Of a stretch of DNA of 53,631 nt, positions 18,777-25,165 are shown in pieces. Within the stretch, counting starts at the first letter, position 1. Each line of letters starts with the position of its first letter. The stretch is taken from assembly GCA_017475005.1 (NCBI GenBank), contig JAFVGI010000013.1, positions 1 through 53,631 of the forward strand. Direction: 5' to 3'. The position numbers were made by a program, and so were the translations under genes. This DNA is from Prevotella sp. (GTDB lineage Bacteria > Bacteroidota > Bacteroidia > Bacteroidales > Bacteroidaceae). Under the pieces are notes generated by a model. That model searched no databases, was not told where the DNA came from, and worked only from the letters and a program-made list of their open reading frames with translations.

Positions 18777-18947
18777 ATGAAAGAGAAGGTTTTACAGGCC
18801 ATGCGTGAGTTCGGTGCTCCCGTAAACGCTGGCAAGATTGCGGAAATCACAGGTATTGACCGCAAAGAAGTTGACAAGGCTTTTGCTGAGTTAAAGAAGG
18901 AAGGTTCCATCGTTTCACCCGTCCGTTGCAAGTGGCAGCCCGCTTGA
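18777..18947 (+). CDS. Small winged-helix-like protein (56 aa)
   Basis: A 56-residue reading frame, [19 protein letters not shown] through CKWQPA. The helical pattern [19 protein letters not shown], then [19 protein letters not shown] and IVSPVRCKW, is that of a minimal winged-helix domain: three helices with a recognition helix around [12 protein letters not shown], then a short beta wing. It has its own consensus promoter and ends 10 bp before the glutathione peroxidase gene, so it heads that transcript. It may be a DNA-binding regulator of the unit, though it has no sensing domain. Function is inferred from the fold pattern only. Confidence 0.8.
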   Translation: MKEKVLQAMREFGAPVNAGKIAEITGIDRKEVDKAFAELKKEGSIVSPVRCKWQPA

Positions 18948-18957
18948 GAATAGAAAG

Positions 18958-19596
18958 ATGAAGAGAAAAAATATCTATACTTTTTTATTAATTATGACGG
19001 TGACCATGACTTTACTGTCATTCAAAAGTAATATAAGCGATATGAATACAATTTATGATTTTACTGCCCTCTCAAATAAGGGTAAGAAAGTGAATTTTGC
19101 CGACTATAAGGGTAAAGTGCTATTGATAGTAAATACTGCCAGCAAATGTGGTTTTACCCCTCAGTATGATGGTCTGGAAGCCCTCTACCAGAAGTATAAG
19201 GACCAGGGACTTGTCATCATAGGTTTTCCCTGCGACCAGTTTGGTCATCAGGAGCCTGGTACTGACGAGCAAATAGAAGAGTTCTGCCGTTTGAACCACG
19301 GAGTAACATTCCCTCTGATGTCGAAGATTGAGGTCAATGGCGATGGTGCTCACCCCATCTACCAGTGGTTGAAAAGTCAGGCTGGCTTTGCTGGTTTCAA
19401 CCCAAAACATCCGCTAACGAAAATTCTTGACGATATGTTTACCAAGGCTGACCCTGACTACGCATCGAAGCCCGACATCAAGTGGAATTTCACAAAGTTC
19501 CTCATCAGCCGCGAAGGCAACGTTATCTGCCGCTTCGAGCCTACCACAGAGCCACAGGAAATGGAAGAGAGCATCGAGAAAGCATTAGCAAAATAA
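18958..19596 (+). CDS. Glutathione peroxidase family protein
   Basis: A 212-residue thiol peroxidase of the glutathione peroxidase family. The catalytic tetrad is visible: Cys in [11 protein letters not shown] (Cys, not Sec), Gln in [12 protein letters not shown], and Trp-Asn in KWNFTKFLI. Bacterial Cys forms reduce hydrogen and lipid peroxides, usually with thioredoxin. Residues 1-27 look like a membrane-targeting or signal segment ([14 protein letters not shown]) preceding the usual start MNTIYDF at 19042. Either the protein is exported or the true start is 19042; the 10-bp spacing from the small HTH gene favours 18958. Confidence 0.93.
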   Translation: MKRKNIYTFLLIMTVTMTLLSFKSNISDMNTIYDFTALSNKGKKVNFADYKGKVLLIVNTASKCGFTPQYDGLEALYQKYKDQGLVIIGFPCDQFGHQEPGTDEQIEEFCRLNHGVTFPLMSKIEVNGDGAHPIYQWLKSQAGFAGFNPKHPLTKILDDMFTKADPDYASKPDIKWNFTKFLISREGNVICRFEPTTEPQEMEESIEKALAK

Positions 19597-19631
19597 AAGA
19601 AGGTAAATATAATAATCACAAACGATTTATT

Positions 19632-20573
19632 ATGGAAATCAAAGCAGTAAAATTCCGCAGAGACGGATTCTATACCCAGCCTTTCGTGTTCGGAGGCGAA
19701 GAGGGACAAGAGAAGTTTGACAAGAACATACGCTATCGTGGAAGTCTGCAAAACTATCTTATTGACACGGGCAGCGAGGTGATACTGGTAGATACCGGCC
19801 TGCCTGCAGGATTCCCAGAGGAAGTGCCCAATGAAGATTCGCCAATCTTCATCGGCAAGGACATCAGTAGCTATATGGATGCTTTCAAGGCCCTCGGCTA
19901 CAAGCCTGAGCAGGTAACGAAGATATTGGTTACCCACAAACATGCTGACCATACCGGCGAGCTGAAGAGTTTCCCCAATGCGAAGATTTATGTGAACGAA
20001 GAGGAGACAGATGCCGCTGAGTTGCAGGGACTCACGAATATTGTTCCTGTCAGCTATACCGATGGTGCCTACTACAATTTTCCCGAAAGCCAGAAGATAG
20101 CCGACGGTGTATACTACATAATGGCCAAGGGCCACACTAAGGGCAACAGTATCATTATAGTGGAGATGGACGGACTGTTCTACATGATTCACGGCGACAT
20201 CACCTATGTGGACGAAGCACTCTACGAGGACAAGTTATCTATCGTCTTTGACGACCTGCCAGCAGCCCGTGAGACCCTCAACCGCGTGCGTGAGTTTATC
20301 CGCAAACATCCTACTGTTTATTGTGGTACCCACACTCCACAAGGCTATGAGAATCTTGAAGCTAAGCGTGTAATGGACCTCGACAATCCTGTGCCGACTG
20401 TTTTGGCCGAAGTCGATTTCTCCAAGCAGGAAGCCTCTGGCAAGTACGTCTGCTCTATTTGCGGCTATGTCTATGACCCCGCAGAGCACGATGGCGTTGC
20501 TTTCGAAGACCTGCCCGATGACTGGAAGTGTCCTCGTTGCAAGCAGCCAAAGTCTAAGTTCAATCCTGCATAG
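19632..20573 (+). CDS. Metallo-beta-lactamase fold hydrolase fused to rubredoxin
   Basis: A 313-residue protein joining two domains. Residues 1 to about 260 form an MBL fold with the metal motif THKHADH (His102, His104, Asp106, His107), a His in KGHTKGN, HGDITY and a final His in GTHTPQG. Residues 270-310 are a complete rubredoxin with the iron ligands Cys274, Cys277, Cys300 and Cys303 ([18 protein letters not shown]). The architecture recalls flavorubredoxin and rubrerythrin-like oxygen-detoxifying systems, but no flavodoxin domain is present. The frame is open from 19482; ATG 19632 is chosen because it opens the domain and lies 35 bp after the peroxidase gene. An electron-transfer or oxidative-stress function is inferred. 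Confidence 0.9.
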   Translation: MEIKAVKFRRDGFYTQPFVFGGEEGQEKFDKNIRYRGSLQNYLIDTGSEVILVDTGLPAGFPEEVPNEDSPIFIGKDISSYMDAFKALGYKPEQVTKILVTHKHADHTGELKSFPNAKIYVNEEETDAAELQGLTNIVPVSYTDGAYYNFPESQKIADGVYYIMAKGHTKGNSIIIVEMDGLFYMIHGDITYVDEALYEDKLSIVFDDLPAARETLNRVREFIRKHPTVYCGTHTPQGYENLEAKRVMDLDNPVPTVLAEVDFSKQEASGKYVCSICGYVYDPAEHDGVAFEDLPDDWKCPRCKQPKSKFNPA

Positions 20574-20602
20574 CACATCATCCGACAGAAAGCCAATAAA
20601 GA

Positions 20603-20640
20603 TTAATTCCCAAGGCGAAAATGCTTCGTTTTGGGAATTT
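20603..20640. terminator. Bidirectional terminator between MBL-rubredoxin and hydrolase genes
   Basis: AATTCCCAA (20605-20613) pairs with TTGGGAATT (20631-20639), extended by GCGAA/TTCGT inside, and is followed by T residues on the plus strand. It overlaps the last codons of the minus-strand hydrolase gene, so it can serve both convergent genes. Confidence 0.75.
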
Positions 20641-22228
20641 TTATTTGAAGTCCGGAAGCTATTACGACCTTCTTGCCTTGGTGGATATACACGCCCTTCT
20701 TAGTGGGCCTGCCTGTAAGTTTACGACCATTCAGATCATACCATACATCAGACATCATACTTCTTACATCAGACATCGTCTTGATTCCTGTGGGCTGTGC
20801 AGCGTCAATCCATTCGAAATAATCGATAAAATCAATGGCTAATTTTGTCATGAACGTGCTGCCAGATTTCAGATGGTCGCTAGTGCTGAAGGTATCGTCA
20901 ATGCGGTATATATCGTTTTCACCGTCGGGATGGGCATCGCGGAAGGCAAGGTAGTTGCCGTAAGGCACAACCGTATCACCTTTCGAGTGTGCAAACTGTA
21001 TGCGGTGCTGAGGCTGCCAGCCAGTGCAGACATTGTTGGACTCCAGGGCATAGCGCATATCCTCATAGGCATTGCCCGTCAACGCAGGCTCACTGTTGAA
21101 GTTGGCAGGATTCTTCATATAGTTGTAGAAATCTGGAGTAAAGATTTTGTCGAGTTTGGCCCACGCAACCGTCTGCGTTCCCCAAATCATACCTGGAACC
21201 TCTTGTTTGAAGAACATCTCGTTCATATTGTCAGGAGCAGGGTATGTCTTCTCTCCAATGGTGACAGAGCCATTGTCTATCTGGCTGAGCCAGGCATTGT
21301 TGATGTCGTCAGTGCTCATAGTCTTGCTATTCAACCAGTCCATGATGCCAGTATCGAGGAACGATTGTGCAAAATAGTCGCTAAGTTTATAGTTAGACAT
21401 GGTGGGGTTGCTGACAATCATACCATTCATAATCATAGGAAGTACAGCGGGTAAGGTAACCTGGTCCTCGCGATGGTCAGTGGTCACACCATAGCTGGTG
21501 CCGTTGTCATCCAAATAGTAACGCATAGTGGCGATGAGGTCGTAGGGACCGTCACCACAAAAGGTGCCACGGAAGTGCAGCTGGTCGCTGAGATTATTTT
21601 GTTCGATATAACGTTGCACAGCGAGGGCCACTGCACCACCCTGTGAATATCCAATGTTGAAACAACGCCAATCGTCTTTCAGTGGCAGGGTGTTATCGGC
21701 TCCGTCAAGTTTAGCATAAAGCTCCAGTCCGTAGGTTAATGCATCAACAACCTGCTGGGCCGTTACATCTTCAGCCAGATAGGGATGCGTCCTGTCACTC
21801 GACACGCCATAACCCTCATAGTCGGGCATAATGGCGATGCTACGCTTGACGACGGATCTGAAAGGAGTTTGCTCGTCATAGTCACCGCCTTCAAACAAGA
21901 TGGAGAGAACCACAAAGTCGGCAGTTTTCGTTGTAGCACTGGTGGGACATTGTGAATTAGCAGATACAGTATAGTGACTATACAGGTGGACGGACTCGAT
22001 AGCTGCATCTTCAGGTGGCGTAGCAGGTGCCCAGCAACATAGCAGCGACGAGAGCACAGCAGGCTCGCCCGTCACACTGGTCGATGGGTAGTTGAACTTA
22101 TAAATCATTCTGTTACTCATCGTGAAGTACGGTTCCAACTCGGTAGAAGGCGTCGGCGCCTGTGCCCATGCTCCCTGTACCACTGCACACAGCAGAACCA
22201 AAACGTAATATAAAGAAATCCTTTTCAT
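20603..22228 (-). CDS. Exported alpha/beta hydrolase (lipase/prolyl-peptidase-like)
   Basis: An exported serine hydrolase of 541 residues. The start is ATG 22228, giving the signal peptide MKRISLYYVLVLLCAVVQ ending GAWAQ; 27 upstream in-frame residues read like leader DNA. The nucleophile elbow is GYSQGG; a late His lies in DDTFSTSDHLKSGS, and an Asp in SKGDTVVPYGN. Such secreted proteins resemble the LIP-type lipases or dipeptidyl-peptidase-like hydrolases. The C-terminus carries a sorting-type tail (VWYDLNGRKL, GVYIHQGKKVVI). Just before it, MSDVRSMMSDVW is encoded by a 13-bp repeat. The promoter is consensus. Substrate unknown. Confidence 0.85.
   Translation of the reverse strand: MKRISLYYVLVLLCAVVQGAWAQAPTPSTELEPYFTMSNRMIYKFNYPSTSVTGEPAVLSSLLCCWAPATPPEDAAIESVHLYSHYTVSANSQCPTSATTKTADFVVLSILFEGGDYDEQTPFRSVVKRSIAIMPDYEGYGVSSDRTHPYLAEDVTAQQVVDALTYGLELYAKLDGADNTLPLKDDWRCFNIGYSQGGAVALAVQRYIEQNNLSDQLHFRGTFCGDGPYDLIATMRYYLDDNGTSYGVTTDHREDQVTLPAVLPMIMNGMIVSNPTMSNYKLSDYFAQSFLDTGIMDWLNSKTMSTDDINNAWLSQIDNGSVTIGEKTYPAPDNMNEMFFKQEVPGMIWGTQTVAWAKLDKIFTPDFYNYMKNPANFNSEPALTGNAYEDMRYALESNNVCTGWQPQHRIQFAHSKGDTVVPYGNYLAFRDAHPDGENDIYRIDDTFSTSDHLKSGSTFMTKLAIDFIDYFEWIDAAQPTGIKTMSDVRSMMSDVWYDLNGRKLTGRPTKKGVYIHQGKKVVIASGLQIKIPKTKHFRLGN
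20744..20777. repeat. 13-bp direct repeat inside the hydrolase gene
   Basis: TACATCAGACATC occurs at 20744-20756 and 20765-20777, 21 bp apart, with related sequence around it. It is translated in frame as MSDVRSMMSDV between the hydrolase domain and its C-terminal tail. Confidence 0.8.
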
Positions 22229-22291
22229 AATCTTGTGTTTGTTAGAAAATATATCTTGCTTCATCTGTCTGACATGATGGTTAAGACGATG

Positions 22292-22323
22292 CAAAAATAC
22301 ACTTTTCAAACAAAACGGCCAAA
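22292..22323 (-). promoter_or_regulatory. Promoter of the alpha/beta hydrolase
   Basis: Minus strand TTTG (plus caaa 22320-22323), 20 bp, TATTTTTG (plus caaaaata 22292-22299): a perfect consensus match. The leader is about 60 nt. The rest of 22229-22436 is AT-rich with no gene seen. Confidence 0.8.
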
Positions 22324-22436
22324 TAAATGCAGAAAATATTATGTTTTAGGTCAAAACAATGGCATTATCACACAACCTATGTCTTTTTTTTTGTAATAAT
22401 TGGCAGAAATGTTAAAATTGTCATATTAGAATAGAA

Positions 22437-22463
22437 AAGGTGCAACCTCGAAAGTTGCACCTT
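22437..22463. terminator. Terminator after the DUF6078-like gene
   Basis: AAGGTGCAAC (22437-22446), 7-nt loop, GTTGCACCTT (22454-22463) is a perfect 10-bp stem. T-rich sequence follows on both strands, so it can act in both directions; it lies 13 bp past the stop of the minus-strand gene. Confidence 0.85.
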
Positions 22464-22476
22464 AATTTTTGGTATA

Positions 22477-22916
22477 TCACTCAAAATCCCAACCTTTTTC
22501 GTAGTGGTCAAAGGTCAGGCCGTCTGTAGGGCCGTATTGAGCCAAGATATTCAGGATTTCTTGCTGCTGATGGGGCGTGAGTTTGTTCTCGCCATGATGG
22601 TAGCGATAATATGGTCCGCAGCCCCTGCTGAAGTAATTCTTTACACAACGGCGTGCCTCAGCCTTCAGATAGTGTGGCACATTATCATAAATATGTGTGA
22701 ATCCCCACCTTTCTTCGTCTGTTTTATTTCGCTGAACCGCTGACACTGACCATCTTTCCAGGCATTCGGATAGACGGCTGGCCCGCCAAGCCGGTATTCA
22801 GCCTTCAGCAACCAAGCCTGATAGTGCATACATCTGTCGCGCAGTTGGCATTCTTCGTTGAAACAAAGTTGATATCCATAAGGAATATCTTTGCTATTCA
22901 GTTCTTTTTCTTGCAT
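22477..22916 (-). pseudogene. DUF6078-like protein, frameshifted
   Basis: Two overlapping minus-strand frames make one protein. Residues from 22916 give MQEKELNSKDIPYGYQLCFN with a Cys-rich block (CFNEECQLRDRCMHY) and CQRFSEIK; the other frame continues DEERWGFTHIYDNVPHYL to the stop at 22477, including RGCGPYYRYHHGENKLT. Together they fit a small Bacteroidetes protein of about 146 residues that I believe corresponds to DUF6078; function unknown. The frames join at the T4 tract at 22722-22725 (A4 on the coding strand), where one A appears to be missing. It could be a real mutation or an assembly error. Confidence 0.75.
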
Positions 22917-22981
22917 TTTTCTGATATTTTATATATTTCTCAAAAAATCTCTCATCTCTCCCGTTGTGCTCCCCTTATCTT

Positions 22982-23043
22982 TTATTCCCACCCTGGGAAC
23001 AAAATATTCCCAGGGTGGGAATAAAACGTTCCCAGCGTGGGAA
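22982..23043. repeat. Array of three 15-bp palindromes, exact 22-bp period
   Basis: TTCCCA-NNN-TGGGAA occurs at 22985-22999 (centre CCC), 23007-23021 (GGG) and 23029-23043 (GCG); the starts are exactly 22 bp apart, with 7-bp AT-rich spacers. The first two units are also perfect reverse complements of each other over 18 bp (22982-22999 against 23007-23024), so they can form one long hairpin as well as separate small ones. The array lies between the end of dprA and the start of the frameshifted DUF6078-like gene. The 22-bp period is not a multiple of three, so it is not coding. Confidence 0.9.
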
Positions 23044-23061
23044 TAAATACTTGTCTTACCC

Positions 23062-24144
23062 TTATGGGTTTATAAGGTGGAATTGGTTTCCTGAAAGGGC
23101 TCTTATTACACCTTTCATCTCAAGGGTGAAGATAGCAGCTGAGAGGGTGCTGATAGGAAGTCCTGTCTCTACACAGAGGGCGTCTTTTGTTTGGTCACCT
23201 TTCTGGAGGGCTTCTACAACTTTTCTCTCATCGTCAGAAAAATCGGTAAAAATCTCTCTTTCAATACCTTTCTTGCGAGCCTGCTGTATTTCCTGTTCTG
23301 CGTGCCATCCAAGATTTTTTATAATATCTCCTGCGGACGTTACGAGTACAGCCTTGTTGTCTCGTATAAGGGCGTTTGGTCCTTCACTCATGGGAGAGGT
23401 AATAGAGCCAGGGATAGCGAAGAGTTCCCGATTATAATCTATAGTAAGGCGGGCAGTAACCATTCCGCCTCCATGTATGGCGCTTTCTGGTATGAGAGTA
23501 GCATCGCTCATGCCTGCTATGATGCGATTTCTTTGGAGGAAGTTACGGGCTTCAGGAAAGGTATCGTGAAAGAATTCTGTTATTACAGCACCATTGCCGA
23601 GCACCATCTTGTTGGCTTCATTACGATGGTGGGCAGGGTATAGGGTTCCTTGTCCGTGAGCTACAACACCTATTGTGGGGATACCATTTCTCAATGCTGC
23701 CCTGTGAGCTGTTATATCGATACCATAGGCAAGGCCGCTGACAATATGCACATCAGGGATTTTTTCTGTCATTTCATCGACAATCCTGTCAATACAATCC
23801 TTGCCATAGGTTGTACATTGTCGTGTGCCGACAATGGAGATAGCATGCTGCGCATTAAGATTGGCCTTTCCACGAACGAAAAGCACCATAGGGGCATCGC
23901 AGCAATGCTTCAGCCGCTGAGGATAATCAGGGTCGGAGATGGTGACTATGCGTACCTTATTATTATTACACCATTCTAATTCTTCCTTTGCCCTTTTCTC
24001 AAGAGAAGGGAAATCAGCAGAAATGTGGGATGAGAGGAATTCCAAAGCCTCTTCCGCCGAACCCTTCTCGTCAAATGCTTTCTTGGCATCGAGCAGGCTC
24101 AGTTTCCCAAATGTCAGTTGTGATATGATTAGTTCTGAGAGCAA
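23062..24144 (-). CDS. dprA: DNA processing protein DprA/Smf
   Basis: DprA binds incoming single-stranded DNA and loads RecA during transformation. The 360-residue protein has the Rossmann-like core: SIVGTRQCTTYG, VSGLAYGIDITAHRAAL, the phosphate-binding stretch with GGGMVTARL, then FAIPGSITSPMSEGPNALI, followed by a C-terminal winged-helix region (about 295-355). The start is a TTG at 24144 that overlaps the upstream gene by 16 bp; no ATG exists near the family's usual N-terminus. The TTG lies inside TACTTTTG, a sequence resembling a -7 box, though no -33 match is seen. It is the last intact gene of a seven-gene minus-strand cluster. Confidence 0.93.
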   Translation of the reverse strand: MLSELIISQLTFGKLSLLDAKKAFDEKGSAEEALEFLSSHISADFPSLEKRAKEELEWCNNNKVRIVTISDPDYPQRLKHCCDAPMVLFVRGKANLNAQHAISIVGTRQCTTYGKDCIDRIVDEMTEKIPDVHIVSGLAYGIDITAHRAALRNGIPTIGVVAHGQGTLYPAHHRNEANKMVLGNGAVITEFFHDTFPEARNFLQRNRIIAGMSDATLIPESAIHGGGMVTARLTIDYNRELFAIPGSITSPMSEGPNALIRDNKAVLVTSAGDIIKNLGWHAEQEIQQARKKGIEREIFTDFSDDERKVVEALQKGDQTKDALCVETGLPISTLSAAIFTLEMKGVIRALSGNQFHLINP

Positions 24145-25130
24145 AAGTATTGTATTAAGGTCTGTCCGACGGCTTTTAGAGTCGTTTTGTCGATATGCTG
24201 CATATCATCATTAACGGTGTGCCAGGTAGGTCCGAAACTGCTTTGCTCACAATCAGGATAGTATGGTATAATATCTATCGTAGGAATGCCAGCTTCATTG
24301 AGAGGTTTGTGATCATCTGTTATGGTGCCACTAATTTCATGTAAGAAGAGTGAACCATAACCAGCTTCATTGGCTGCCTGCCATACATCTGTTACTGTCT
24401 GGGGAGCATATCTCATGGAAAGTCCTTCTTGGTAGAAGTGGGCTCCTTGTCCTCCAACCATATCGAGGAGTATAGCACCTTGCCAAGGGCCTTTTATGGC
24501 AGAGGAGCCATTGGCATATTGCTGTGCAAAATATTGTGAGCCGAGAGCCCATGATTTCTCATCGTGGTTGTCTGACCATTGTGGAGAGCCATAGTCCTCC
24601 GCATCAAAGCAAACAAAGTCGATGCCGATGCTATCGCCGATTATACGTGCTATCTCGAGCATCACGGCAACACCGCTGGCACCATCATTGGCTGCCATAA
24701 CAGGGGTGTGATGGTTCTTCTCGTCGATGTCATTATCAGCCCAAGGGCGACTGTCCCAATGAGCACACAGCAGATAACGCTGCTTGATATCCGGATTGAT
24801 GCTCGCTATAATGTTGGTGGAGGAGAGCATCGTGCCATCCCATCCTTGCAGATTGGCCTTCTGAGTGACTACAGTACAGCCATAGTTCTTGAACTTGTTG
24901 ATAATCCATTCTGCACATTGCTCATGAGCCTCAGAGTTCATAGTGCGAGGACCAAACTGGCATTGTTCAGCACAAAAGACATAGGCGCTGTCCTCACAGA
25001 ACGTAGGGCCACAAAGGGAAGCCTCCTCCTCTGTCACAGGTTTATTGCTTTTGCATCCACAAAGAATGATGCATAGGAGAATAGGAGTGAAGAGTGAAGT
25101 GTGAAGAGTGAAGAATTGAGAATTAGACAT
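24129..25130 (-). CDS. Glutaminyl-peptide cyclotransferase-like M28 lipoprotein
   Basis: A predicted lipoprotein of 333 residues with lipobox LCGC (acylated Cys at about residue 26). The body is an M28-type zinc hydrolase fold with the bacterial glutaminyl cyclase pattern: AHWDSRPWADND, AANDGASGVAVMLE, CFDAEDYGSP, LDMVGGQGA, and a late His in TWHTVNDD. Type II glutaminyl cyclases of Bacteroidetes convert N-terminal Gln to pyroglutamate on exported proteins; aminopeptidase activity is the alternative. Many exported proteins in this window should expose Gln after signal cleavage, supporting the cyclase reading. The signal peptide (HTSLFTPILL) is partly encoded by gtgaagagtgaa-type repeats. It overlaps dprA by 16 bp. 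Confidence 0.88.
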   Translation of the reverse strand: MSNSQFFTLHTSLFTPILLCIILCGCKSNKPVTEEEASLCGPTFCEDSAYVFCAEQCQFGPRTMNSEAHEQCAEWIINKFKNYGCTVVTQKANLQGWDGTMLSSTNIIASINPDIKQRYLLCAHWDSRPWADNDIDEKNHHTPVMAANDGASGVAVMLEIARIIGDSIGIDFVCFDAEDYGSPQWSDNHDEKSWALGSQYFAQQYANGSSAIKGPWQGAILLDMVGGQGAHFYQEGLSMRYAPQTVTDVWQAANEAGYGSLFLHEISGTITDDHKPLNEAGIPTIDIIPYYPDCEQSSFGPTWHTVNDDMQHIDKTTLKAVGQTLIQYFCSQN

Positions 25131-25165
25131 TTAATTATGAATTATGAATTATGTATTATGCATTG
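25084..25165. repeat. Low-complexity repeats spanning two gene ends
   Basis: Plus-strand gtgaagagtgaagtgtgaag (25087 on) lies in the signal-peptide codons of the M28 gene; attatgaattatgaattatg (25134 on) lies across the stop of the C26-M19 gene. Both are of the short tandem-like type scattered in Bacteroidales intergenic DNA, here partly translated. Confidence 0.7.

Noticed and set aside
22715-22730. Programmed -1 frameshift in the DUF6078-like gene
   Set aside because: The site reads ATAAAAC rather than a standard X-XXY-YYZ heptamer, and no downstream stimulatory structure is evident.
22982-23043. CRISPR array
   Set aside because: Units are only 15 bp with 7-bp non-unique spacers and no cas genes occur in the window.
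22964-23437. Plus-strand open frame running through the 22-bp palindrome array
   Set aside because: The repeat period is not a multiple of three, so repeats do not give repeating protein, and the rest is antisense to dprA.
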